From: Dehalococcoidia bacterium
GTDB lineage: Bacteria; Chloroflexota; Dehalococcoidia; Lucifugimonadales; UBA3495
Reading direction: 5' to 3'
Length of the DNA: 47,239 bases
Assembly (NCBI GenBank): GCA_022451925.1
Contig: JAKUNL010000009.1
Span: 10,923 to 58,161, forward strand
Part shown: positions 16,236 through 24,166 of the stretch, one piece after another
Numbering within the stretch: position 1 is the first letter of the stretch
How the letters are laid out: each line of letters starts with the position of its first letter
The notes under the pieces: model-generated
Told to the model about the DNA's origin: nothing
The model's input: the letters and a program-made list of their open reading frames with translations, nothing else
The model's database searches: none
Position numbers and translations under genes: made by a program

Positions 16236-16751
16236 ATGAATTATTTTCCCAGAAGCAAGGTTACTTTCATATGTGCACTTGTGGCTACCGTGCTGGCTGT
16301 GTCCTGCGGGGGAGCCGGACAGAATGCCAGAGATTTTGAAGTGGTTCAGTTCAATGGTGACACTTTCCGATTATCGGAAGAGGTGAAAAACCATGCCGTA
16401 GTGCTGAATTTTTGGTACCCAAGCTGTCCTCCCTGTCGTGTAGAGATGCCTGCTTTTGAGGCGGCGTGGCAGGAACTCAAGGATGAGCCGGTTCGATTTT
16501 TAGGGCTTTATGTCCCTCAGGGAGTCGACTCGGAAGAGGATGCCAGAAATTTTATTGAGGAATTAGGTTTGACCTTTAACTTTGCCACTGATCGCCTGGC
16601 CCGGATCGCCGAAGCATATGATTTGGAATATTTCCCGACGACATTTTTTATTGGTATGGATGGTAATGTGGTGGCTACCCACATTAGTATCTTAGAGACT
16701 GAAGAGATCGTCCGTCAGGCAAGAGCACTGCTCGGAGGTTCAGCATATTAG
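16236..16751 (+). CDS. Thioredoxin-like lipoprotein (TlpA/ResA type)
   Basis: This 171-residue exported thiol-disulfide protein starts with a basic N-terminus and hydrophobic stretch (FICALVATVLAVSC) ending in a lipobox with the lipidated cysteine at C24, so it should be anchored on the outside of the cytoplasmic membrane. The mature part is a thioredoxin fold with the active site Y-P-S-C64-P-P-C67 and the cis-proline loop FPTTFFIGMDG. CPPC with a membrane anchor is seen in TlpA/ResA proteins that reduce apo-cytochrome c or copper-site cysteines. The CopD-like membrane protein gene begins 30 bp later, which supports a copper or cytochrome role (inference). Trm112 follows. Confidence 0.92.
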   Translation: MNYFPRSKVTFICALVATVLAVSCGGAGQNARDFEVVQFNGDTFRLSEEVKNHAVVLNFWYPSCPPCRVEMPAFEAAWQELKDEPVRFLGLYVPQGVDSEEDARNFIEELGLTFNFATDRLARIAEAYDLEYFPTTFFIGMDGNVVATHISILETEEIVRQARALLGGSAY

Positions 16752-16781
16752 GGTATTTTTGAAGTTGCGTCCCCAAAATTA

Positions 16782-17267
16782 ATGAACGTTTTAGACTGGA
16801 TATTACTAGCCATACGTTGGGGGCACGCGTTGTCGGCCGTTGCTTGGGTCGGCGGCGGTATATTCTATCTGATGGTGCTGAGACCAGCTATTCAACAGGC
16901 ACGAGGGCTGCCGCCTGAGACCAACCGGTCGATTGGAGTGGAGTTCCGTAAATTAGTCAGTACGGCTATTGCTGTGTTGCTGATCACAGGGGTGATTCTG
17001 TCGGCCTCAAGGTTGACGGAAGATGTTGTAACCAGCCCTTATGTGGTGGTGTTGGCGGTGAAGATCGTATTGGCGTTGTACATGTTCTACGTGGTGAGGT
17101 TCATGCGTCAGAATAGTTATCCGGAAGAACCTGAACTGCCTGACTCCCGTTGGCAGCGGCTACTGGGCAGATTGACCGGAACCACAGCTCTGTTGATAAC
17201 TGGCGTTGTGGTGATAGGACTATCAGATTTGCTGGACGGGCTGCTCGAAAATGCGTTGCTGTCCTAG
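16782..17267 (+). CDS. CopD-like four-helix membrane protein
   Basis: This 161-residue integral membrane protein has about four transmembrane segments (roughly 8-32, 57-77, 83-103 and 131-155). The first helix holds the family-like pattern RWGHALSAVAWVGGGIFYL, with histidine and tryptophan as in CopD/DUF2269-type proteins linked to copper handling or haem. The ATG at 16782 has no strong Shine-Dalgarno, but the helix begins right after it. It sits between the thioredoxin-like lipoprotein and Trm112 on the same strand. A copper transfer role is inferred from family and neighbour only. Confidence 0.72.
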   Translation: MNVLDWILLAIRWGHALSAVAWVGGGIFYLMVLRPAIQQARGLPPETNRSIGVEFRKLVSTAIAVLLITGVILSASRLTEDVVTSPYVVVLAVKIVLALYMFYVVRFMRQNSYPEEPELPDSRWQRLLGRLTGTTALLITGVVVIGLSDLLDGLLENALLS

Positions 17268-17302
17268 ATTAGTCCAGATATTTTGTGGATATTGGAGTTT
17301 CG

Positions 17303-17494
17303 ATGAAGAAAGACTTGATGCAGATACTGGCTTGCCCAGTATGTAAGGGTGATTTAGATTTGCAAATCGAGTCGGAAGACGGCGACGATATCATATCTGG
17401 CAGTCTGAACTGCTCCGCTTGTAACGAGTCTTATCCCATTGAGGAATCGATTGCCAACCTGCTGCCTCCCGATCTCCGCCGAGAATTGGCATAA
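17303..17494 (+). CDS. Trm112 family zinc-ribbon protein
   Basis: This 63-residue protein has the Trm112/YcaR pattern ILACPVCKGDL (C11, C14) and LNCSACNESYPIEESI (C37, C40), then LLPPDL. Its eukaryotic relative is an activating subunit of several methyltransferases; bacterial members are small zinc-ribbon proteins of unclear role. ATG 17303 has GGAG 5-6 bases before it, so an upstream in-frame GTG at 17285 is rejected as the start. It is the last gene of a short run with the lipoprotein and the CopD-like gene, closed by a terminator. Confidence 0.9.
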   Translation: MKKDLMQILACPVCKGDLDLQIESEDGDDIISGSLNCSACNESYPIEESIANLLPPDLRRELA

Positions 17495-17521
17495 GTCCGA
17501 CTTATTGGCAATCCAATGAGA

Positions 17522-17550
17522 AGCCCCCTGGACACTTGCAGCAGGGGGCT
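17522..17550. terminator. Terminator between Trm112 and the UGSC selenoprotein
   Basis: AGCCCCCTG (17522-17530) pairs perfectly with CAGGGGGCT (17542-17550) around an 11-base loop, followed by CTTATT on the plus strand. It lies between two converging genes and can serve both. Confidence 0.75.
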
Positions 17551-17575
17551 CTTATTCGCTGTGATTATTCTAGGG

Positions 17576-18115
17576 TTAACCCTCTCCGGTCAGTACACGA
17601 ACTACCATGGGGGCTAGTTCTTCGGCTCTGGCTTTCAGAGCTGGCCGATCCATATTTTCTATGGGATGAGGTGTGAAAATAGTGGGATAATCAGGTGCTC
17701 CCCACATTCTGGCCATACCCTGAGCTGTAGGTACGAATCGATCGGTACAGATGGTTGCTGAAGGGATTCCGGCGTTCTCCACGTGGATTCCGTCGTGCAC
17801 ACTGCACGCACTGCATGATCCTCAATCACCTATCGCAATGACGACCGAGTCCACTTTTCCTGTCAACTCTTTCAGAGCTTTGGGGTCTGCGGCTTTGGAG
17901 GCGCTGGGTTTTCGGTGCCAGTGAACCTCAGTGATTTCGTATCGCGTTTTCAGCACCTCTGCTAATTCCTCAAGGAGGACATCGGCATTTCGCTTGCTAT
18001 CGTCGATTATACCCAAACGAGTGCCGGCCAGGCTGGCCAACCGTGGCGCCCCATCGAATGGAGCGATTACAGGCTGGGTAACTGGGTTTACCAATACATG
18101 TTCACTCTGGGCCAT
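17576..18115 (-). CDS. UGSC family selenoprotein with in-frame UGA (Sec98)
   Basis: Conceptually this is one 179-residue protein. Reading from ATG 18115 (GAGGGGAG upstream), the frame runs 97 codons to VVIAIGD, meets TGA at 17822-17824, then continues in the same frame with GSCSACSVHDGIHVENAGIP to a stop at 17576. The UGA is the first position of the U-G-S-C motif for which the family is named, where other members carry Sec or Cys. The alternative, a nonsense pseudogene, is unlikely because both halves remain fully protein-like and continuous in family pattern: N-terminal LAGTRLGIIDDSKRNADVLLEEL, C-terminal ICTDRFVPTAQGMA and PIENMDRPALKARAEELAP. A SECIS-like hairpin follows the UGA. The family is a Rossmann-like fold of unknown function; U/C-G-S-C and the nearby C-S-A-C suggest redox chemistry. 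Standard annotation would split this into two genes. Confidence 0.85.
17785..17821 (-). promoter_or_regulatory. Putative bacterial SECIS element in the UGSC gene
   Basis: Counting the U of UGA as 1, GGAU (4-7) can pair with AUCC (37-40), and CGUGC (17-21) pairs perfectly with GCACG (27-31) around the loop AGUGU. The second loop base is G, the loop lies about 20 bases after the UGA, and the stem is within the coding region, all as expected for a bacterial SECIS recognised by SelB. The hairpin tip is at 17794-17808. This is a by-eye fold, not a computed one. Confidence 0.65.
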
Positions 18116-18427
18116 TACTCCCCTCTCTCTGCGCCGCTAGGTGACGCTAAGTTCGTATTTGTATCGATTGTCGCAATCTCAGGTTGAAAAAGCAACGTAA
18201 TAGTCGTTTGTCACTTGGCTCTTCAACCAATGGCAAAGAATCGTACTTCTCGTCTAATAACAATAAACCGAGTTTCCTGTTTCTTCATGCTATATGTATA
18301 TACCTTCTCAGTTTGTGTATGAATGGGAATCTTGAAATTGTGACGGTGACCTATCCCTAGAGGCAAGATATCAAGGTGTAACCCTTCAGTAAATATCTCT
18401 ATTTGCTTGCTATGCTTCTAATCCCAA
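18116..18427. other. Intergenic gap between the UGSC gene and its upstream neighbour
   Basis: 312 bp with low GC and no convincing frame. The UGSC ribosome site (GAGGGGAG) is at its 5' edge on the minus strand. The gap is long for a co-transcribed pair, so UGSC may have its own promoter; I see no strong one. Confidence 0.4.
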
Positions 18428-19486
18428 TCATCTAACTAGTTTGGTTACGGCGGTCGACCCGACTTTTGGACCCCAACTTGGAATCACAGAAGACATGTTG
18501 GATTCTTCACCACCGGCAAATATTAGAAGGATATCGTCGGGCTCAGGAATGAGTTTAATCATCGTTTCATGATCGCTCGATTCTGGGTCACCTTTCAGGA
18601 CCATAGCCGCCTTGAGGTCGGCCACTGATCTCTGACAGTGATCGAATAAGAAATTTTTCACTTGGGCTTTGGTCCAGTCCTTCCATAGTTGCGAGTTACC
18701 TGCGATCGTTACAACAATCTGACCCTGGCGAATTCCGATACCAGTGTCGCCGACGGAACCGGAGGTGGACATATTGGTACCCAGGCTGGATGCCGCATCG
18801 GACAGGGCGTGCAGGATCGGTTCTGGGTGGCCAACGGCTCTGACTTGGCGGGGCGATTCACCGGCAAACACTGTGACTGTGCTTTGGTCAGCGGTGAAGC
18901 CGCGTTCCACATGCAAGGGTGTCCAGTGGGTATCCTGATCGGCTTCTGCTATGCAGTAAGTGTACTTTCCAGGATGACCGATGACGCTGCGGTCGAAAAC
19001 TCCGGGGATTGCAGCACAAGCATTCATTAGAATAAGCCGAACGGCGCGACCGATGGTGGCGTTGGCCCTGTTTCCGGGGCCAAACAGGTTGTTTCGGGAG
19101 TTTATGTTCAACTCCTTGCAGATGGGCCCGTTCACGATGGATAAGATTGCCGAACCTCCCATACTTGATGAAGGCCCCACTAGGTTGAAAACCGGGTCGA
19201 GCATGGCTTCGGTGGCAGTCAAAACCACCGGCATGTATTCAGGGAGGCATCCGGCCATCACAGCGTTGGCGGCTACTTTGGCAACGGTTATTTCGCGGCG
19301 ACGCTCTGGTATTTCCCCGACCACCTGTCCGGCTGGGCGTCCGGAATGTTCTATGAATTCGTTAACCCGTTGTTCAGTGGGCGGGACAACGGGCAAACCA
19401 TCGGTCCAACCTAATTCATAGCAGCGTTCGATGGCTTCGAGGGCCGAATCCCATTGGACTGTGGTTGTTTCGCCGAAATCTGGCAA
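18428..19486 (-). CDS. Conserved-looking protein of unknown function, upstream of the UGSC gene
   Basis: This 352-residue soluble protein has no family I can name with confidence. It has ordered, conserved-looking blocks: YELGWTDGLPVVPPTEQRV near the N-terminus, AVMAGCLPEYMPVV (about 93-106), GPSSSMGGSAILSIVNGP (about 124-141, glycine/serine-rich and loop-like), FGPGNRANATIGRAVRL, and VTIAGNSQLWKDW. Cysteines include AGC, GPIC, NAC, YTYC and FDHC. There is no signal peptide or membrane helix. The start is TTG 19486 with GGAGGG about 8 bases upstream. It lies upstream of the UGSC gene on the same strand with a 312-bp gap. From its place it may be a partner of the selenoprotein (inference by proximity). 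Confidence 0.82.
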   Translation of the reverse strand: MPDFGETTTVQWDSALEAIERCYELGWTDGLPVVPPTEQRVNEFIEHSGRPAGQVVGEIPERRREITVAKVAANAVMAGCLPEYMPVVLTATEAMLDPVFNLVGPSSSMGGSAILSIVNGPICKELNINSRNNLFGPGNRANATIGRAVRLILMNACAAIPGVFDRSVIGHPGKYTYCIAEADQDTHWTPLHVERGFTADQSTVTVFAGESPRQVRAVGHPEPILHALSDAASSLGTNMSTSGSVGDTGIGIRQGQIVVTIAGNSQLWKDWTKAQVKNFLFDHCQRSVADLKAAMVLKGDPESSDHETMIKLIPEPDDILLIFAGGEESNMSSVIPSWGPKVGSTAVTKLVR

Positions 19487-19700
19487 AGCTGGTTCCCTCC
19501 GGTTGAGTGTAGTGATTTATGTGGTTTGTATGTGCTTGCCCCTGTGATTCTGAACAGGATTGAAGAGTTTATTTATTGTTAATGGGCCTGTTTCACGTAT
19601 GGGGGATATAGGAAATAGGTGTTAGTTTGGACACGATTTAATAGGTGATTTTGCCTCTATTTCCTGCACGGTCGCAAGTTTCGACATCATCTGGCCCGGC

Positions 19701-19723
19701 CTTCCCCCCTCGCGAGGGGGAAG
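19701..19723. repeat. GC-rich near-perfect palindrome
   Basis: CTTCCCCCCTCGCGAGGGGGAAG is an inverted repeat centred on CGCG, with one extra C in the left arm. It lies 60 bp after the stop of the NHL gene and 215 bp before the 352-residue gene. It could end the NHL transcript, though no T-run follows on that strand, or be a dispersed intergenic palindrome. Confidence 0.5.
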
Positions 19724-19783
19724 GGATATTTTCGACAAGATGTTAGTCGTTGGCAGGCTGTCGATAGCCAAATAGCTACCTTG

Positions 19784-20731
19784 TTATTTGGCTAGGGTGT
19801 ATTTCGACAGGGAACGTAGTTCCTTGGGCGGGTTCATATGGGACCCGCGTATGGTGAAGGAAACTTCTGCCACATAAACGGACCCCTGAGAGTCGACTGC
19901 AATACCGTGGGGGGCGATGAATTGTCCCGGTCCTTCACCCTCGTTCTTATCGCCGAATTGACTTACCTGATTACCATTGAGGTCAAATATAGTAACTCGG
20001 TGACCCAGACCGGGGGCATCATCCACTCCCCCCATACCGTTAAGTTCACCCACGTAGATGTGCTCTCCCCAGAGGACCATGGAGTCTGGTCTGTGGATAT
20101 TGCTCCACATAGTCTGGAACTTGCCGTCTGTGTCAAATATTTGAATTCGGTGCGCTTCTCGATCTACAACATAAACGTTGGCGTTACTGTCTATGGCGAT
20201 ATTGTGGGGACGGATGAATTGTCCTGCATCGATGCCGGGTTCGCCCCATGAAAACTTGTATTCGCCGGCTCCGGTATAGACGTGGATCCGAGAATTACCG
20301 TAGCCGTCTGACACATAGATGTCGCCGTTGCCTGGATGGATGGCAGCTGAGGTAGGGCGATTGAAGGGTTCACCGCTCCAACGAGGAGCGGGGTTGTTAC
20401 GCTCGCCGATTTCGAGCAATTTTTCGCCGGCAGAGCTGAACTTTTGAATGGTATGTATGCCGTCATCTGAGCAGAGGAGTGAGTCGTCGTGGGCGATGTA
20501 GAGTCCGTGGGTTCGGTCGGCGCTGAAATCCCCTTTTCCAAAAGAACGGATGTAATTTCCATCACGGTCTAATACGATGATTGGCTCTTCGCCGCGGGTT
20601 AGCACAAATACGTTGTCGTTTGAGTCGACGGCCACACCGGGGCATTCTTTAAAGGACATTCCGGCAGGCAATTTAGCCCAATTTTCAACGAAGTTATAAC
20701 GAAAATCACCTGTACCGTAGACCTCTGGCAT
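19784..20731 (-). CDS. NHL-repeat beta-propeller protein
   Basis: This 315-residue protein is built of about six NHL-type repeats with the recurring pattern GVAVDSNDNVFV...IIVLDRDGNYIRSFG, then HNIAIDSNANVYVVDREAHRIQIFD and HGIAVDSQGSVYVAE. Such proteins make a six-bladed propeller used for binding or, in peptidylglycine alpha-amidating lyase relatives, for metal-dependent catalysis. No signal peptide is visible, so a cytosolic place is likely. ATG 20731 has AGAAGG upstream at good spacing. It lies on the same strand as the GMC oxidoreductase, 352 bp downstream of it. Its ligand is unknown; enzyme activity cannot be claimed. Confidence 0.88.
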   Translation of the reverse strand: MPEVYGTGDFRYNFVENWAKLPAGMSFKECPGVAVDSNDNVFVLTRGEEPIIVLDRDGNYIRSFGKGDFSADRTHGLYIAHDDSLLCSDDGIHTIQKFSSAGEKLLEIGERNNPAPRWSGEPFNRPTSAAIHPGNGDIYVSDGYGNSRIHVYTGAGEYKFSWGEPGIDAGQFIRPHNIAIDSNANVYVVDREAHRIQIFDTDGKFQTMWSNIHRPDSMVLWGEHIYVGELNGMGGVDDAPGLGHRVTIFDLNGNQVSQFGDKNEGEGPGQFIAPHGIAVDSQGSVYVAEVSFTIRGSHMNPPKELRSLSKYTLAK

Positions 20732-21083
20732 GTGTGCACCTTCTAATATCTAATTCTTGGTTTGGATGCTGGCCTCGAACCAAGGTTCTGAAATGGATCG
20801 GTAAAGTCCGATGCGCCGCTCATGGCCAAGCATATTAATCCTAAGTGTGGCTGATTCAAGTGTCAATGGTCGTGATGAAACGGGCCGTCTTGGAAGATCA
20901 GCCAGTTGAAGGTTCATCGAGAAAGATGTTGATAGGAATTGCCTTCTGTGTAGTGGCATCCTTCCGTGTATTGGACTTCCGGAATGGACATTCCAGACCG
21001 GCTCCCCTCCGACCCTAAGCTCCTAGCTTCAAAAAGGAAGGGGCCGTACTAAAGTCTTCACGCTGTTAGTTGATAGCTCTCAG
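20732..21083. other. Intergenic stretch between NHL and GMC genes
   Basis: 352 bp. A 69-residue minus-strand frame at 20750-20959 has no spaced ribosome site and no family character. GGAATG-GA-CATTCC (20981-20994) is a short perfect inverted repeat, and there is an imperfect GC-rich stem near 21000-21050 followed on the minus strand by no T-run. No gene is called. Confidence 0.4.
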
Positions 21084-22679
21084 CTACTCAATTACTTGCT
21101 TGCCTTCGCCTTTTAGGTAGTCAGCAGTGCGAAGGGCCAGGGCCTGGATCGTTGTCGTTGGGTTGACGCAGGCGCTGGTGGTAAAGATGCTGCCGTCAAT
21201 GATGAACAGGTTGGGAACATCATGCGTCCGCCCCCAGCGGTCAACCACCGATTTTGTTGGGTCCTCTCCCATACGCGCAGTACCGAGCAAGTGCCACCCT
21301 GCGTTACGGCGCAGGGGTTGGGCTACAGTCTTCTTAGCACCCGCAGTCTCCAGAACCTCTGTGGCCCGGGCAACCGCGTGGGCCAGCATCTTTGAGGTGT
21401 TCTCGCTGACGGTGTAATTTAGTTTTGGGGCTGGTATTCCATCACTGTCTGTCAGTTCCGGATCAATGGTCACCATGTTGTGTTCTTCTGGTAGGTCTTC
21501 AGTCATGATTGTTATGCCAATCATGTGGCCAAATCTCTCTTTGAATTCGGCATGATGTCCTTCGCCCCAGGCCACCTTCTGTCCCAGGAGACTTCCAATG
21601 GCAGCGGCCAATGGAGCCCCGCTGTACGCAAGAACCTGAAGGTCGTATCCACGGATGAAATCGTGGTCGGGATTGGTCTCGTAGAACTCCTGACTCAGCA
21701 TTGTGCTGCCTCTGGGACCATTGTCTTCGGTTCCCAGATCTTCGTCAAAGATACCCAATACCGAGCCCACTGGGTGGTGCATCAAACATTTACCGACGAG
21801 TCCGCTGCTGTTGGCCAGTCCATTGGGGTAGAGCGGTGACGTCGAGTTGAGTAGAAGTCGAGCGGTACCCACACCGTTGCAGGCAAGCACAACAGCTTTG
21901 GCCTTTTGTTCTTTCAGTTGACCTTCCTGGTAATAAAGGGCTCCGGTGGCGTTTCCTGATTCATCGATTGTAATCTCTCGCACCCTGGCGTGGGTCTCCA
22001 GTCGGGCGCCCGATTTGAGGGCGGACGGCCAATAGGTTAGGTCAGTGGTTGCAAAGGAACGGAGATATCCACCTACGTCAGGGTCGCGGTCATGGTGGGG
22101 CATAGATGATATAGCCGTGTCGGCAGCCCACCAATGCCAACCCAGCTTATCAAAGGCTTTAGCCAACAATTGCCCGCTTCTCCGAATAGACAACGGAGGG
22201 CAAGGGCGCTCTGGCTTCTCAGGATAGGCGGGATCACCCTTCAGACCCGATACACCCATCATACGGTCGTTTTCGTCGTAGTAGGGCTCCAGTTCTTCGT
22301 AAGAAATTGGCCAGTCGTCGGCTACCCCTTCTAGGGTCTTTACCCGAAAATCCGAAGGATGGAATCGAGGGAAATGGGCACCCCAGTGAATTAGACTCCC
22401 ACCCACTGCGTTGTACATCAGCGGGGCTATTGGCGTTTCGTCTTCGTTTACCGGATAGTCCTCTGGCAGTCCACGGAAGCTTGGGTCTGGGTGGAAATCT
22501 GTCTGCCAATGGATTTGGGCATCAGCTTCGGAGACAGGAAACGCATCGGTTGGTACCCACCCGCCCTGTTCTAAGCAGACCACTTTGATTCCAGCTTTCG
22601 CCAGACTCCAGGTAAATGCTGACCCGGAAGCACCTGCTCCGATTACTAGAACGTCTGCGATTTCCTCTTTATTGGCCAT
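21084..22679 (-). CDS. GMC family FAD-dependent oxidoreductase
   Basis: This 531-residue flavoprotein of the glucose-methanol-choline family oxidises alcohols. The ADP-binding site is VIGAGASGSAF (about 12-22), followed by CLEQGGWV; the middle has VVLACNGVGTARLLL; the C-terminal catalytic region has NAGWHLLGTARMG (histidine) and CVNPTTTIQALALRTADYL (asparagine), matching the His-Asn pair of the family. Length and order are complete. No twin-arginine or Sec signal is seen. ATG 22679 has GAGGAA upstream and follows a strong hairpin by 15 bases. The thiolase gene is directly upstream on the same strand, so a shared catabolic transcript is plausible. Related enzymes include choline and gluconate/sorbitol dehydrogenases. 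Confidence 0.94.
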   Translation of the reverse strand: MANKEEIADVLVIGAGASGSAFTWSLAKAGIKVVCLEQGGWVPTDAFPVSEADAQIHWQTDFHPDPSFRGLPEDYPVNEDETPIAPLMYNAVGGSLIHWGAHFPRFHPSDFRVKTLEGVADDWPISYEELEPYYDENDRMMGVSGLKGDPAYPEKPERPCPPLSIRRSGQLLAKAFDKLGWHWWAADTAISSMPHHDRDPDVGGYLRSFATTDLTYWPSALKSGARLETHARVREITIDESGNATGALYYQEGQLKEQKAKAVVLACNGVGTARLLLNSTSPLYPNGLANSSGLVGKCLMHHPVGSVLGIFDEDLGTEDNGPRGSTMLSQEFYETNPDHDFIRGYDLQVLAYSGAPLAAAIGSLLGQKVAWGEGHHAEFKERFGHMIGITIMTEDLPEEHNMVTIDPELTDSDGIPAPKLNYTVSENTSKMLAHAVARATEVLETAGAKKTVAQPLRRNAGWHLLGTARMGEDPTKSVVDRWGRTHDVPNLFIIDGSIFTTSACVNPTTTIQALALRTADYLKGEGKQVIE

Positions 22680-22694
22680 TACGTTTCCTCACAT

Positions 22695-22727
22695 TAGAAA
22701 GGGCACGGTTCTTCCGTGCCCTTTCTA
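22695..22727. terminator. Perfect 14-bp hairpin between thiolase and GMC genes
   Basis: TAGAAAGGGCACGG (22695-22708) and its exact complement (22714-22727) enclose the loop TTCTT. It sits 45 bp past the thiolase stop and 15 bp before the GMC start, so it lies inside a possible operon. There is no T-run on the minus strand; it may be a partial terminator or an mRNA-stabilising hairpin. On the plus strand it is followed by GTTTATC. Confidence 0.65.
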
Positions 22728-22772
22728 GTTTATCTTCCGAATTATTGTTAGATGCTGACAGCAGACAGATTC

Positions 22773-23969
22773 CTAACGTCTCTCGAACAAAGCAGCGACG
22801 CCCTGGCCGCCGCCAACGCACATGGTTTCCAGGCCGTATTGAACGTCTTTGGCTTCCATCTCGTTGAGCAAAGTGGTCAGAATACGGGCGCCTGTGGCTG
22901 CGATGGGATGGCCCAGCGAGATACCAGAGCCGTTGACATTGAGGTTGTCTTCGTTTGGGAGTTTCCATTCTCTGAGCACCGCTAGTACCTGAGCTGCGAA
23001 TGCCTCGTTCAACTCGATAAGGTCGATGTCACTAAGTGACATTCCAACTTTGTCCATAAGCTTACTTACTGCTGGTACAGGGCCTATGCCCATGGTGGCA
23101 GGGTGGCAACCGGTTACAACCCACCCCTTGAGGAAACCCATAGCCTCAAGGCCAAGTTCCTCTAGTTTGTCCTCAGCCACGACTAGGCAGACCGACGCTG
23201 CATCGTTTTGACTGCTCGAGTTACCGGCAGAGACCGAGCCATCTTTCATCACCGGACGTAGGCGCCCTAGTACATCCATTGAGCTGTCGCTGCGAGGTCC
23301 TTCATCCTTGTCGAAGACGACGGGGTCTCCCCTCCTTTGGGGGATTGAAATAGGGACAATCTGAGAATCAAACTTCCCGGATTCCTTAGCTGCCACAGCG
23401 CGCTGGTGGCTACGCAGAGCGTACTCGTCTTGTTCCTCTCGGGAAATCTCATATTGTTTGGCCAGGTTCTCTGCGGTTTCTACCATACCGCTGATGTAGC
23501 CAAAACGGTCCTCAGGGGATATGGTCTCTCTGGCTCGAGATAGCCGGTCATGAAGGGTGACTGAGCCGAATCGGGCTCCCCAACGAGACTCGTTCACGTA
23601 GAACTCTGCATTGCTCATGCTTTCAACGCCGCCGGCGACTACGACGTCGGCGTTTTCGGTCTGAACCATCATGCAGGCGTTCAGGATAGCTTGAAGTCCA
23701 GACGAGCAACGACGGTCCAATTGGTACCCGGGCACTTCGATTGGTAGACCGGCTTTTAGCAGGGCCAGACGTCCAATTGCCGGATTCTCTCCGCTGGGGT
23801 ATCCATGGCCCAAGATCACGTCGTCGACTCTGGCAGGGTCAAGCCCGCTGCGATCTAAGGTCTCTTTAATGACGGTAGAGGCTAGTTCTTCCGCTGGTAT
23901 ATCCTTTAGTGCTCCGCCAAAATTACCCACAGCGGTGCGGACCGGTGAAACGATGGCTACGCGACGCAT
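22773..23969 (-). CDS. Thiolase family protein (acetyl-CoA C-acyltransferase)
   Basis: This 398-residue cytosolic thiolase condenses or cleaves acyl-CoA, in beta-oxidation or acetoacetyl-CoA formation. The acyl-enzyme cysteine is C88 in DRRCSSGLQA, the asparagine loop is NEAFAA, the histidine H354 is in GHPIAATG, and the general-base cysteine C384 is in MCVGGGQGVA. All residues needed for a working degradative or biosynthetic thiolase are present. Length and order match the family. ATG 23969 has AGGAG about 9 bases upstream. It lies upstream of the GMC oxidoreductase gene on the same strand. Chain length preference is not readable. Confidence 0.95.
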   Translation of the reverse strand: MRRVAIVSPVRTAVGNFGGALKDIPAEELASTVIKETLDRSGLDPARVDDVILGHGYPSGENPAIGRLALLKAGLPIEVPGYQLDRRCSSGLQAILNACMMVQTENADVVVAGGVESMSNAEFYVNESRWGARFGSVTLHDRLSRARETISPEDRFGYISGMVETAENLAKQYEISREEQDEYALRSHQRAVAAKESGKFDSQIVPISIPQRRGDPVVFDKDEGPRSDSSMDVLGRLRPVMKDGSVSAGNSSSQNDAASVCLVVAEDKLEELGLEAMGFLKGWVVTGCHPATMGIGPVPAVSKLMDKVGMSLSDIDLIELNEAFAAQVLAVLREWKLPNEDNLNVNGSGISLGHPIAATGARILTTLLNEMEAKDVQYGLETMCVGGGQGVAALFERR

Positions 23970-24166
23970 AAATCACTCCTAACGTCTCGGAAATTATTAT
24001 TGCAATGATAACGGTTTTAGCGGGCGTGTGTCGAATGGCAGATGCCTGCCTGGCTTGACGTTTTCAACTCGCGTTAGAGAAGGTGAAAATAGGACAGCAG
24101 TTTTAGTACGGTCCTTTCGAGTAGATTTCTAGTTAAGTCGGGCAGTATGAGTCAAATAACCGGCTT

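Noticed and set aside
17576-17800. A separate 74-residue gene starting at GTG 17800
   Set aside because: It is the C-terminal part of the UGSC selenoprotein, in the same frame after the UGA, and has no ribosome site of its own.
20750-20959. 69-residue minus-strand frame between the GMC and NHL genes
   Set aside because: The GGAAGG is directly against the ATG without spacing and the protein has no conserved pattern.
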